Shown one piece after another: positions 37,287 through 45,805 of a stretch of 64,000 nucleotides of DNA (position 1 is its first letter; every line of letters begins with the position of its first letter). This DNA comes from Methanosarcina horonobensis HB-1 = JCM 15518 (GTDB taxonomy: Archaea > Halobacteriota > Methanosarcinia > Methanosarcinales > Methanosarcinaceae). The translations under genes and the position numbers were made by a program. Location of the stretch: contig NZ_CP009516.1 in NCBI RefSeq assembly GCF_000970285.1, positions 2,397,036-2,461,035 of the forward strand, in the 5' to 3' direction. The notes beneath the pieces were generated by a model, which ran no database searches, was not told where the DNA came from, and saw only the letters and a list, made by a program, of their open reading frames with translations.

Positions 37287-37465
37287 CTATAAGATCCATA
37301 CGGACTCCAGACAGCATAATATAGGGAACAGGAACTTTTTTGTTTTTGATGAGCACTGGCTCATCACAGCTCTTTTTATAATTTTCAAGCATCCAGGATA
37401 ATTATAGAAATCCAAACATAGTTTCTCATATTATATAATCCCAAAAAGGAGAATACAATGTAACT

Positions 37466-38167
37466 ATGGCAAATGAAGCTGAAAAAAAATCAAAAACTTC
37501 GGAAAACTCTATGAAAATCACTGTAAGCAGGAATGGTCCGTATATCGTGACCGGTAGGGTCCCACTCATTGTCTCGGAGATTCACAGTGATGAGGAAGGT
37601 TACTGCATAAACTGGCAGGAAATCAAAAGATACCCCTTGAAGGAAAAGTATGCCCTATGCCGTTGCGGTCATTCCGGGAACAAACCTTTCTGTGATGGGA
37701 CTCATACGAAGATTCACTTTGACGGAACCGAAAAAGGAGACTATGAATCTTTTAGTGAAGGCGCGATCGTTGTTTCTGGTCCTGTGCTGACTTTAAAAGA
37801 TAATAAACACCTTTGTGTCCACGCCGAGTTTTGCTTAAGAGCAGGCGGAATATGGAAGCTTATAAAGCGATCCGATTATCCTGAGGCAAGGGATATAGCT
37901 ATTGAGGAGGCATACAACTGCCCTTCCGGAAGGCTGGTAATCATAGATAGTACTACCGGAGAGAAGATTGAGCCCGAATTTGAAAAGTCTATAGTTGTTG
38001 TTGAATATCCATCTCGAAATGAACAGGGACCACTCTGGGTACGAGGTGGAATCCCTGTAGAATCCGCAGATGGTAGAAAGTACGAAATCAGGAACCGTGT
38101 AACTCTTTGTAGGTGCGGAAAATCGGAGAACAAGCCTTTCTGTGACGGTAGCCATTTTGAAAGATAA
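37466..38167 (+). CDS. Double CDGSH iron-sulfur protein
   Basis: The 233-residue protein has two CDGSH-type motifs that each bind a [2Fe-2S] cluster: CRCGHSGNKPFCDGTH at about 66-81 and CRCGKSENKPFCDGSH at about 216-231. Between them is the divergent 4Fe-4S-like 'Fer4_19' region (HLCVHAEFCLRAGG... and EAYNCPSGRL). This composite arrangement is known in bacteria and archaea as CDGSH/DUF1271 proteins. It is a soluble redox or Fe-S protein of unknown partner. It stands alone with an apparent promoter and no sulfur-regulon operator. Confidence 0.9.
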   Translation: MANEAEKKSKTSENSMKITVSRNGPYIVTGRVPLIVSEIHSDEEGYCINWQEIKRYPLKEKYALCRCGHSGNKPFCDGTHTKIHFDGTEKGDYESFSEGAIVVSGPVLTLKDNKHLCVHAEFCLRAGGIWKLIKRSDYPEARDIAIEEAYNCPSGRLVIIDSTTGEKIEPEFEKSIVVVEYPSRNEQGPLWVRGGIPVESADGRKYEIRNRVTLCRCGKSENKPFCDGSHFER

Positions 38168-38451
38168 GGATGAAAAAAAGGGACAATGGGAGTGAGTTCA
38201 GGCCCTTATCATTAAATTACAGGCTGGAGAGCCAAATGAAAATGTTTTTCAGGGAGAGAACCTCTGAAGTTAGATTTATAGAACTTGTAAAACCTGAATG
38301 CAGATCACAAAAAAGGTGTATGAACTCTCTGTTTTTGAAGAGTGCAACTCTTACGATTATCTTGTAACTTGTCCTGATTACATCTTCTGTAAATTCTATA
38401 CTTGATTTGCTTTCAGATAGATGTCCGAAAGAACGCAGGACTATCTTATTT

Positions 38452-38619
38452 CTACCTGTTTTTTAGCCAGCTGATGTTATTTACAGCCTTTTTAACAACT
38501 TTGTCCTTCTGATCCTCGTCTTCCTCCTCAACATTTATAAAAATGACCAGTGAGTTCTTTGTGGATTTTTCCGTGCCACAGGTTTCAACGGAACCTACAT
38601 GGATATATAAATCGGGAAT
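38452..38619 (-). pseudogene. Fragment like an archaeal ThrRS editing domain
   Basis: The minus strand encodes about 55 codons (DLYIHVGSVETCGTEKSTKN, SLVIFINVEEEDEDQKDKVV, KKAVNNISWLKNR). These resemble the N-terminal editing (tRNA-Thr_ED) domain of archaeal threonyl-tRNA synthetase, including the V-x-F-x-x-VEEED and VVxKAVxxI segments. No start codon is present and the frame breaks upstream with a TGA. The domain assignment is by pattern only. The remaining sequence of 38168-38744 holds no convincing gene. Confidence 0.45.
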
Positions 38620-38744
38620 TCAGCAAAAATGTGATCTAGTTTCTCATTATCCGAACTTTTGCGGCAAAAAGCAATATAGGAGGAATTCAAGAAAATTCAT
38701 TAAAATTCACTAATCCCAGAAGAAAGAAGTTAGCGGGGAATAAA

Positions 38745-39722
38745 ATGACCAAGATAACAGACGAATTGGTGATTCGTGGGAATCACATTAAGAACAGAAT
38801 TGTAATGGCCCCTATGGTCACTTTTTCCTTTCATGGGGATAACGGATCTTATTATGGTAAGCAGCACATTGAGCATTATACGAAGCGTGCGAAAGGTGGT
38901 GCTGGTCTTATCATTGTGCAGGCTACCAGCGTTTTTGGGGCTGTGGATTTCACAGGCATGTGGTCAACAGGTGATATTGCAGCTTTAAAGCAAATTGCGA
39001 GCAACTGCCATGAATACGGTGCAAAGATAATTATGCAGCTTCATTGCGGCAATATGGATATTAACGAGTTGTCAGCCGAAGAAATTCATTCAATGCAGAT
39101 GAATATGAAACAGGCAGCCATTCGTGCCTGTGAAATAGGTTTTGACGGCGTTGAATATCACTTCGCTCATGGGTTTACCCTATGCAAGTTTATTGATGCT
39201 TCTTATAATCGCCGAACAGACCAGTATGGCGGTGATGCTCTAAACAGAGCAAGAGTTTTAACACAAATTCTACCGGAGATCCGGAACAATACTCATAAAA
39301 ATTTCATTGTTGGCGTGCGCATGGGTGAGTATCTGCCGGAAAGCAGAGACGGCATTGAAGCAGCCAGAGCCTTTGAAAAAGCCGGTGTTGATTTACTTCA
39401 CATTTCATTTGGTATGCAGCCCCCGACAAATCCGGTTCCTGAAGGTTTCATATGCAGTCCCATAACCTATAGCGGATGCAAGATCAAAAGAGAAGTAAAT
39501 ATTCCCGTTATTGCAGTCAATGAAATCCGTACGGAAGAACAGGTTCGATTCTTAATTGAAAATGATTATGTAGATTTTGCTGCTATTGGCAGGGGAATGT
39601 TAGCTGACCCTGAGTTTGCCAACCATGTGATAAACAGCGAGCCTGTAAACATGTGCTCCGGATGTAAGAGATGTTTCTGGTTTAGTGACCATAATTTATG
39701 CCCGGCAGGAATTGACGAATGA
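38745..39722 (+). CDS. Old yellow enzyme-family NADH:flavin oxidoreductase
   Basis: A 325-residue FMN TIM-barrel oxidoreductase. The order of motifs follows the family: RGNHIKNRIVMAPMVT, GGAGLIIVQATSVF, IIMQLHCGN, GFDGVEYHFAHGFTLCKFID, SYNRRTDQYGGDALNRARVL and AAIGRGMLADPEFAN. It ends with MCSGCKRCFWFSDHNLCPAG, a Cys-rich tail resembling the [4Fe-4S] site of the larger 2,4-dienoyl-CoA reductase group but without the downstream FAD/NAD domains. Substrate is unknown. An IS5-type element is inserted 11 bases after its stop. Confidence 0.88.
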   Translation: MTKITDELVIRGNHIKNRIVMAPMVTFSFHGDNGSYYGKQHIEHYTKRAKGGAGLIIVQATSVFGAVDFTGMWSTGDIAALKQIASNCHEYGAKIIMQLHCGNMDINELSAEEIHSMQMNMKQAAIRACEIGFDGVEYHFAHGFTLCKFIDASYNRRTDQYGGDALNRARVLTQILPEIRNNTHKNFIVGVRMGEYLPESRDGIEAARAFEKAGVDLLHISFGMQPPTNPVPEGFICSPITYSGCKIKREVNIPVIAVNEIRTEEQVRFLIENDYVDFAAIGRGMLADPEFANHVINSEPVNMCSGCKRCFWFSDHNLCPAGIDE

Positions 39723-39732
39723 ATTTATGAAT

Positions 39733-40590
39733 GAGCCTATCCCAAAAGTAATATTATGCTGAAATTATAAATATAGTTATATGTCATTCCATGAAATCGA
39801 TGACGTTCTATGGGAATCAATAGAGCCTTATCTTCCTCCTCAGAAACCACATACAGGAAGACCACGTGCAAATATGAGGAAGTTAATGAATGGTATTTTG
39901 TACGTTGTTATGACAGGTTGTACATGGAAAGATGTTCCTCGCCGCTATGGTTCTAAATCAACCGTTCATAGATTCCACCTCTACCTCTGTGAACATGGAA
40001 TTTATCAGGAAATCTTTAATGAACTTTTAAACAAAGGTTATGATTTGAAGAAAATAGATCTCTCTCATTGTTTTACTGATACAAAGGATATTCCGACTAA
40101 AAAAGGGGGAATATCGGCTACGACGGTCATAAAAAAGTAAAAGGAATAAAATTAAGCGTTTTAGTAGACTTACAGGGTCTACCTCTCTCTATAATTGTTG
40201 TTCCCGCAAATGAGAATGATTCAACACTTTATATACCTACACTTAAAAATTTCAAGATAAAAAGACCTGTAGGAAGGCCTGTTAACAGGCCTTCAAAAGT
40301 AACAGCTGATGGAATGTATGATACAGCTAAAATTAGAAAATATAACAGAAAAAGAGGAATAAAGTCCAATATACCAGTAAATAAAAGAAATAGGAAGAAA
40401 AAGAAGATAGGAAGACCAATAAAGGTAGATCAGAAAGAATACAAAATGAAAAGTATAGTAGAAAGGTTCTTTAGCTGGATAGAGTCATGTAAGAAAGTAT
40501 TTCCAAGATATGAAATAAAAGAGGAATCATATCTAGGAGTCGTAATGGTAGCAGCAGTAATTAGATTAAATGAAGTTTTGGGATAGGCTC
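39733..40590 (+). mobile_element. IS5-family insertion sequence, complete, 858 bp
   Basis: Terminal inverted repeats GAGCCTATCCCAAAA (39733-39747) and TTTTGGGATAGGCTC (40576-40590) are perfect. They are flanked by AAT on both sides, a 3-bp target duplication consistent with the ISL2-type subgroup of IS5. The interior encodes one DDE transposase in two overlapping frames. The element looks intact. Confidence 0.9.
39781..40586 (+). CDS. IS5-type DDE transposase, two frames (-1 frameshift)
   Basis: Frame 1 (39781-40140) encodes the N-terminal DUF4096-like region: DDVLWESIEPYLPPQKPHTG, MTGCTWKDVPRRYGSKSTVH. Translation must then slip -1 at ACTAAAAAAGGGGG (about 40095-40110) to continue as NIGYDGHKKVKGIKLSVLVD, TADGMYDTAKIRKYN and SIVERFFSWIESCKKVFPRY, to TAG... 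at 40586. These carry the second Asp and the catalytic Glu of the DDE triad. The A6G5 run is a classical slippage site, so programmed frameshifting, common in IS5-type elements, is likelier than decay. Confidence 0.85.
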
Positions 40591-40826
40591 AATACTTAAA
40601 GGAGGCTTTACTCTAAGTTTTTTCTTTCAGTAAATCATACCTGCCGACTCGTTAAGAATCCTTTTTCCAATCCTCGGTTTTAACGCACTTTCATTACGAG
40701 ATCCACTTCTATACCGAACAAGCGAGATCAAAGCGACTTAATAAATTATAAAATCTGTTTTTATAGATTCATCTTTTTTGATATATTTTATAAGTTAGTA
40801 AGTAATTAATTTTATATGCGGTCGTA
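40591..40826. other. Intergenic region with a gene-like fragment
   Basis: On the minus strand LFGIEVDLVMKVR near 40720-40680 resembles part of the ORF at 48591-48800 (ILSVEVNPVMKSALK), and the DNA is alike over about 40 nt. It is therefore probably a remnant of the same family. The promoter of the next gene lies near 40790. Confidence 0.3.
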
Positions 40827-41303
40827 ATGAGAATCCAGAGAAGCACGATCCTAGCTCCACATTACGTGGGGTTTTTAATCGGAAACTACATGATTACCAA
40901 ATACTCCCACTACACATGGATATTTATTGTCTTAACAGCATTATGGGTATTTTTCTTTGAATGGGGACTTAATTATCTAAATAAGAGACATATTTTGAGA
41001 ATTGAAATTCAAAGAAACACAATAGCACCTCTATACTACATGGCGTTTGTAATTATAAACTTCATTAACCACCACCATGACTCAAGGATATATCTTTTAT
41101 TAATACCGTCATGGACACTTTTCTTTGCATTAGGACTTGATTACTTAAAGAAGAGATACGATTCCAGGAAATCATATTATTTCTATCTGGCAGTAGCCAT
41201 TTTGTCAAACGGATTCATCGCTTTTGTTGTGGCCTGGATCATGGATACTATCGCTGCCGGAAAGGAAGGGAAAGAAATTGAAAGGAACTTTCAAGGGGAT
41301 TAA
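40827..41303 (+). CDS. Membrane protein with internal duplication, 158 aa
   Basis: The protein has four or five hydrophobic helices. Two halves are recognisably duplicated: IQRSTILAPHYVGFLIGNYM with WVFFFEWGLNYLNKRH in the first, and IQRNTIAPLYYMAFVIINFI with WTLFFALGLDYLKKRY in the second. A final helix and a charged tail (AAGKEGKEIERNF) follow. The family is not recognised. It precedes the truncated Cas1 gene by 21 nt, but I see no functional link. The duplicated pattern and membrane topology support a genuine gene. Confidence 0.6.
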   Translation: MRIQRSTILAPHYVGFLIGNYMITKYSHYTWIFIVLTALWVFFFEWGLNYLNKRHILRIEIQRNTIAPLYYMAFVIINFINHHHDSRIYLLLIPSWTLFFALGLDYLKKRYDSRKSYYFYLAVAILSNGFIAFVVAWIMDTIAAGKEGKEIERNFQGD

Positions 41304-41324
41304 AAATATGCGAAGTTAAATATT

Positions 41325-41843
41325 ATGTTATGTGAAAAAAACAATTTGGCCCATGACCTTCAGGAGCCTTTCAGGTTCCTTGTAGATATGGCAGTTATCA
41401 GCCTGGTTGAAAGTGGAGCTATGGAAACTAAAGATTTCATAAGGACTGAGAATTACAATCTCAGGCTAAAACCTACCGGAGCCAGGAAGATTGTTAATGA
41501 ATATTTCAATATGCTGAATAAAAAAGTAAGCTACCAGGGAAAAGAAAACACATGGGGTTATGTTATCTTTCTTAAGGTAAGAGAATTAACCCATTACCTC
41601 ACAAGCAAAAAGGAAAAACTGGATTTTGTCAAGCCTGAATATGAAATTGAGAGAATTGACTCTTATGACATAAGGCAAAAAATCCTGAGCATTTCTTATG
41701 TTGACTGGAAGAAATTAGGGTTCTCTAAGGGGACTTTGCATTACATGAAGCAGAATGCCAAGTCAGATAAACCATTTACTCTTAATGCTCACGTTTTGGA
41801 AAGGGTAAATAAATGGGAGGCTCTGGTTTCAAGTCAAAAGTAA
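41325..41843 (+). pseudogene. cas1: Cas1 C-terminal fragment (Cas1-solo/casposase-like)
   Basis: The frame encodes the C-terminal helical half of Cas1: NNLAHDLQEPFRFLVDMAVI (the DLxEPFR block with the catalytic Asp), then DFIRTENYNLRLKPTGARKI. A helix-turn-helix-like tail follows (SYDIRQKILSISYVDWKKLG, FSKGTLHYMKQNA), as seen in Cas1 proteins acting outside CRISPR loci. The N-terminal beta domain and the Glu and His ligands are missing; an in-frame stop lies at 41301. The product would be about half the normal 320 residues and catalytically dead. No cas2 or casposon genes adjoin it. Confidence 0.8.
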
Positions 41844-42512
41844 AAATGTGTATGAATTTACTATAAAAGTAAAAAATGTAAATTTTACAGTAAAAATAGT
41901 AAAAATAGCTTAAGGAGAGGCTGTAAAGGTGTTGTAAAATTAATTAGGTTTTTTATCTCTTAGTAAATCTCATTAAGAACCCTAAATTTATACAGTACTA
42001 ATAAAGAAAAGCGGACAGTTTTCCTGTGGAAACTTAAAAATTTGGAAATTACAAATAAAACCCTGTTTTTCAGTAAATTTGTTCACTCGATTAAAAAAAT
42101 TACTTTCAGGTAAAAGTAGGTATGCGTTTTTGTGAGGTCATGCTCTAAGAACTATATTGTATAGATTTGATGTCTTTTGAACATTTTTAAGAAATATATA
42201 AAATCGTTATCAGTAGAAGGCGTTATCCTGCCTCAATTGTGAGAAGTTAATTTAGATATATGTTTTCTCTTCGATCAGGGTGTACTCTTTTGAATCAAAG
42301 TTTCACTTTAAAATTATATAATAGTTGCAAAAAACAAAGAAATTTAAACTGTCTTTCAAATGAAATATTAGGACTTGTAGCAGTTTATTCATAACCTATT
42401 CTGGAGTAGCTAGTAGACAACAAAGTTAACCACAAAATTGAATTGCGAGCTCTCTATTAAACGAGTTACTTGTTACCAAATTTTTTGAATACTTTCCATA
42501 TAATTTTGTGAA
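41844..42512. other. AT-rich non-coding stretch
   Basis: The left end contains short direct repeats of AGTAAAAATG and a weak AAATTTTACAGTAAAA hairpin (41850-41905). CTCAATTGTGAG at about 42232 is a partial relative of the sulfur operator but lacks a nearby gene start. No gene is seen. Confidence 0.4.
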
Positions 42513-43272
42513 CTAAGTTGCTGTTATTCCGTGAAGTATAATTGATACACATATAACTAGACTGACAATAGGCCAGAGTTGCTCTATTCCAGTCTCTATC
42601 ATTGAGAACTGGGCATAGTAAAAAGCTGCAACTCCAATAGGCCCGAACCAGCCTGTGAAAAGGATATCCAGCTTACTTTTAAGATTGGGTACAAGAGGTT
42701 TAATGAGGAAAAGAATAGATATCCGATGCAGCAGCAATATCAAAAAGCTACCAATAGACCTGCCCCTCTAAATTTCATCCATTCCTGCCAGGGTACAACC
42801 AGGCCTAGCAAAGTAAATATTGGAATTGTGAAAAAGAGATCTATACCTTCTACAATGCGGTCTTCGTCTCTTCTCTCTTCTACAGTTGATGTGATGCTAA
42901 ATGTCTTTCCCGCAGCAAAAACTTCAAGGATTCCATCAGCACCCACTAATTTTACACTGGCAAGTACAATTAAGGCTAGAGCTACTGTATAAGTAGCGTA
43001 AGAAGATTCATCAATAGTCTTTTTACTCAGAGCTATTTTTAATAGATAACCAGCCAGATATCCTATTACGGCTCCAAGTACTACAGCGCCGAAAACTTCC
43101 CAGAGAATAGTGTGTGTCAACCAGTAGCTTAAAGCTTTCCCCGGCTTATAAGTCATCCAGAGAATAGGGAGCATTAAAAAAGGGTAACCCAGGCCATCAT
43201 TAGAAGCGGATTCTATCGAAATTAAGTTTCTCAATTTTTCAGGTATATTCTTTTCAGCCAGTCTTCCACTTA
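42513..43272 (-). pseudogene. NhaP-type Na+/H+ antiporter, 3' half, broken
   Basis: The minus strand matches the last 230 residues of the intact antiporter encoded at 58346-59578, beginning LSGRLAEKNIPEKLRNLISI (SGQIAKDNLPERLRDLIS in the intact copy). It runs through ESASNDGLGYPFLMLPILWM and EVFAAGKTFSITSTVEERRD to LILHGITAT. A frameshift near 42740 separates GAGLLVAF from the following MILLLHRISILFLIKPL. The 5' half is absent, with a 130-bp MITE inserted exactly where homology ends (43273). The antiporter motif Asp residues of the N-terminal half are lost, so the copy is non-functional. Confidence 0.88.
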
Positions 43273-43402
43273 GAGCCTATCCGAAAAGTGATTACTTACT
43301 GTAATTCTTATAATATGCAGTTTGCAAACCTCAACGGGTAATTTGATATCATAGACCTGTTATGACTTTTCAACATGTATTACTGACTTTTCGGATAGGT
43401 TC
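43273..43402. mobile_element. 130-bp MITE with 17-bp terminal repeats
   Basis: GAGCCTATCCGAAAAGT (43273-43289) and ACTTTTCGGATAGGTTC (43386-43402) are inverted with one mismatch. TTA flanks both ends as a 3-bp target duplication. The interior is non-coding and unlike the 37157 MITE despite the same 130-bp length. It interrupts the broken antiporter. Confidence 0.85.
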
Positions 43403-43541
43403 TTAGTAGCCGCAGCAAAATAGATTATGCAGACATTTTACAGAGTATTGTACATTTTCATAACAGATTCACATATTTTATTCAAATAATATCACATCGT
43501 TGTAGAATCTATTCTGTGACGGGTACTAACTAGGACAAAAC

Positions 43542-43877
43542 TTATTTCCGTGGGTATTTGAGGTCTAGGTTTTTAATTAATTCTTCTGCTTCGTCAGGAT
43601 TAATCTGCTTCAAGATTAAATCTAGCTTTGCTTCTTTTCGTTCATCTCCCTCTTTAGATTGCAGAGAGCCAATGTACAGCAGGAAAGAAAACCCTCCTAC
43701 CTGCCAGATAAGCTGCAAGAACTCTGATTGCCAGTTTTCTAAAGTGTCGCGCATCATCTGAGTAGCATAATCTGTCACTTCAATATGTTTGTTAAACTCC
43801 TCTCGCTCATTAACGTAAACATACCATCCAAAGAACCAGTGCCTACAAATTGACAGAACAAAGAATAACCCTGTAAT
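43542..43877 (-). pseudogene. DUF6766-like membrane protein, 5'-truncated
   Basis: The minus strand encodes HWFFGWYVYVNEREEFNKH, then DTLENWQSEFLQLIWQVGGF and SFLLYIGSLQSKEGDERKEA. This is the C-terminal portion of DUF6766-type proteins, which normally have two membrane helices separated by the GW-x-V-x-N segment. The frame opens after a TAG at 43880 without an ATG, so the first helix is incomplete. An internal ATG at 43778 gives a 78-residue product. Function is unknown. It precedes the broken antiporter on the same strand, so both may belong to one decayed operon. Confidence 0.6.
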
Positions 43878-44229
43878 CTATAGATAAGAATATTTTCCAA
43901 ATATATTCTTTTATAATATTCTTTTTATATTATAAATTAATAATCTGTTTGTTTATATATAATATGTAAAACCCAGATTTAGTAATAATTCCAAATTCCA
44001 TTTATACTTCCGACCAGCGTGGACCTGACCTACATTATATAGATTTAATATAGATCTGTCAGTCCTTCTAAAAAAAAGCTTGAAAATGGACTTATAGAGA
44101 TCTTCATGTTTGTATTAATTCTTTCAAAAATTTGTTAATTTTTAATTGAAGGGAATACACATGCTCGAAAATCTAGAAGTCCAGACAATTTTGAGAATTT
44201 GGTTTTTTTCAGTAATTTGCTTTTAAAAT
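43878..44229. other. Non-coding AT-rich stretch
   Basis: About 350 nt with runs such as AATATATTCTTTTATAATATTC that resemble archaeal promoter or terminator DNA. No gene, repeat or RNA is recognised. Confidence 0.4.
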
Positions 44230-44421
44230 TTATCTCCTCTGAAGTTCCTTAATAACTTCATCAGCACTGGCATATTCTTTGTCTGGAAGCATGCCAAGGT
44301 TCTCAAGTAACTGATCTGCCATTGCCCCGCTTCCTCTTGCCTGCTGAATAATGTCGTTCTTTTTTGCAGGGAACTTCACATTTTGTAACATATTTTGAAT
44401 ATCCATAGGAACAGTTTCCAT
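44230..44421 (-). CDS. DUF2795 protein, 63 aa
   Basis: This small protein fits the DUF2795 pattern: QNMLQNVKFPAKKNDIIQQA (the FPAxKxDLI motif), a short helix, then LLENLGMLPDKEYASADEVI (LPDxxYxSxxxV). Such proteins are single helical domains of unknown function, often stress-associated. It is the last of three related genes on the same strand, 39 nt after its neighbour. The start is ATG at 44421, preceded by a purine-rich GGGGGAAAAG ribosome site. Confidence 0.8.
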   Translation of the reverse strand: METVPMDIQNMLQNVKFPAKKNDIIQQARGSGAMADQLLENLGMLPDKEYASADEVIKELQRR

Positions 44422-44460
44422 CTAATCTTTTCCCCCTTACTCCATTCTTTCCCCATAAAT

Positions 44461-44649
44461 TTATTCATTTTCAAGTTCTTTGTCAACTTTGGCAGCACTA
44501 GTGTATACCTTATCCGGAAGATTTCCGATATCCTCCAATACGTTCCCACTTGCATGATGTTTCTTCGCATGCAGAACTAGATCTCTCTTTTCTGCAGGAT
44601 ATTCTGTATCTTTTAAAGTCTCCTGAACAGAAGCCACACTTGATTTCAC
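44461..44649 (-). CDS. DUF2795 protein, 62 aa
   Basis: The second DUF2795 copy: VQETLKDTEYPAEKRDLVLH followed by NVLEDIGNLPDKVYTSAAKV. It shares the YPAxKxDL and LPDKxYTS motifs with its neighbours but is diverged over the rest, so the triplet is not recent. It has ATG at 44649 and GGGGGAAATTGTGAA upstream. Function is unknown. Confidence 0.8.
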   Translation of the reverse strand: MKSSVASVQETLKDTEYPAEKRDLVLHAKKHHASGNVLEDIGNLPDKVYTSAAKVDKELENE

Positions 44650-44691
44650 AATTTCCCCCAGTACTTTATTTTTTCTATAAACAAGAAAAAC

Positions 44692-44925
44692 TTATTCTTC
44701 TTTTGGAGTTGGTGGCTTGATACGTTCACTTTGCAGCCTTTCGATTTCTCTGGTAATATCATCAGGAGTGTTATACTCTATTTCGGGTATTCCCTTCAAA
44801 AGATCCAGAACATCACTTTCAGCTTGCTTACCTTCAGCAAATCTGATAATATCTTTTCTGCTTGCAGGATAACCAATTCCCCTTCCAGTAATAAACTCCT
44901 TAACATCACGTGGGCCTCTTTTTAT
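44692..44925 (-). CDS. DUF2795-like protein, 77 aa, apparent ATA start
   Basis: The third copy encodes DVKEFITGRGIGYPASRKDI, LDLLKGIPEIEYNTPDDITR and a Lys/Pro-rich tail ending PPTPKEE. The YPASRKDI and IPEIEYNTPDDI motifs match the two downstream genes. There is no ATG, GTG or TTG in frame before the conserved region. A strong GGAGGTGA lies six bases before an ATA codon (44925-44923), so initiation at ATA is the likely reading. Otherwise a recent point mutation has lost the start. It heads the three-gene run. Confidence 0.6.
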   Translation of the reverse strand: MKRGPRDVKEFITGRGIGYPASRKDIIRFAEGKQAESDVLDLLKGIPEIEYNTPDDITREIERLQSERIKPPTPKEE

Positions 44926-45474
44926 AAATTCACCTCCGTGTACTCAGGTATTTTTTCCTTCCCTATTAATTACCCACCCTTCGTTTAGTGTTAGGTTATA
45001 ATAATATAAAAATAATTCAAGCAAAATATTAGTAAAATGATAATTTTTCTGCCTACAAACTTACTCACAGAAACTGATCAGTTACGAAATAGAATAAAAA
45101 CCTTACGAATAACAATAAAGTTGGGAAGATAATAGCATTTTCACTTTTTTTGCAATGTTAATTCCTTTATATTATTAAAGTTACTTTATATTATTTTTTA
45201 TCTATTATAATTTGTATGTATATACGTCGTTAAATGCTTATACTATAAATCAGTATTAATTATTAACATAACTTAAAATGTTTGCTTAGGAACGATAAAA
45301 ATATATTTCAAGTATTACAGTTATTGGTATCTGCCTTGATATTGGTTTTGAGAAACCGAATTGCAGATCTACTCTCGAAGTAAGAACTTGAAGTTCTTTT
45401 TTACGATTCCTAAGCTTATCAATAATCAGTTAGAAATATAAAATCACTTGCCGATAATTAAGAGGAGGTAAAAA
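44926..45474 (+). promoter_or_regulatory. Intergenic region with palindromes and RiPP operon promoter
   Basis: AAGAACTTGAAGTTCTT (45382-45398) is a 17-nt palindrome. GCTTAGGAA (45284-45292) is inverted at 45407-45415, forming a long-range hairpin around it. AAATATAAA (45433-45441) is a TATA box 34 nt before the ATG at 45475. The ribosome site GAGGAGGT (45462-45469) is among the strongest in the window. The palindrome just upstream of the TATA box is a good operator candidate. The left half shows nothing. Confidence 0.6.
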
Positions 45475-45801
45475 ATGAACAAAATTAACAAGGAAATTAA
45501 AGTAGCTGACACACTGTCCCGCGAGGAATTCCAGCAGCATGTTATCTCCAAAGCAGAATCGAGCCCGGAGTTCAAGCGGGCATTATTGAGTGATCCGAAG
45601 CAAGCAATCGGACAACTAGGCCTGAAGGTTAATGGAGACGTGAATATTAAAGTTGTGGAGGAATCCGCCGACGTTATTTACCTGGTATTACCCCAAAAAC
45701 TGAAGGCAATCACAGGCGGGTGTATTGGGTGCGATGGTGTAGGAGGCTGCGGATTCTGCGAGTGTAAAAGCAGTATAGGAAATAGGTTAAATATACGTTA
45801 A
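45475..45801 (+). CDS. NHLP-type RiPP precursor peptide, Cys-rich core
   Basis: The 108-residue product has a long nitrile-hydratase-like leader (NHLP family): EEFQQHVISKAESSPEFKRA, LLSDPKQAIGQLGLKV, VKVVEESADVIYLVLP. It then has a double-Gly site (residues 81-82) and a 26-residue core. The core contains five cysteines among glycines, CIGCDGVGGCGFCECKSS (Cys83, 86, 92, 95, 97), then SIGNRLNIR. This is the architecture of proteusin-like or thioether RiPP precursors. The radical SAM/SPASM gene starts four bases after its stop, so modification by that enzyme is inferred. No protease or exporter gene is adjacent. Confidence 0.88.
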   Translation: MNKINKEIKVADTLSREEFQQHVISKAESSPEFKRALLSDPKQAIGQLGLKVNGDVNIKVVEESADVIYLVLPQKLKAITGGCIGCDGVGGCGFCECKSSIGNRLNIR

Positions 45802-45805
45802 AACC

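Noticed and set aside
38170-38367. A 65-codon plus-strand ORF after the CDGSH gene
   Set aside because: It has no ribosome site, ordinary non-coding composition and no recognisable motif.
42228-42245. CTCAATTGTGAG as another copy of the sulfur operator
   Set aside because: Only the central CAATTGTGA matches, and there is no TATA box or gene start in a sensible position.
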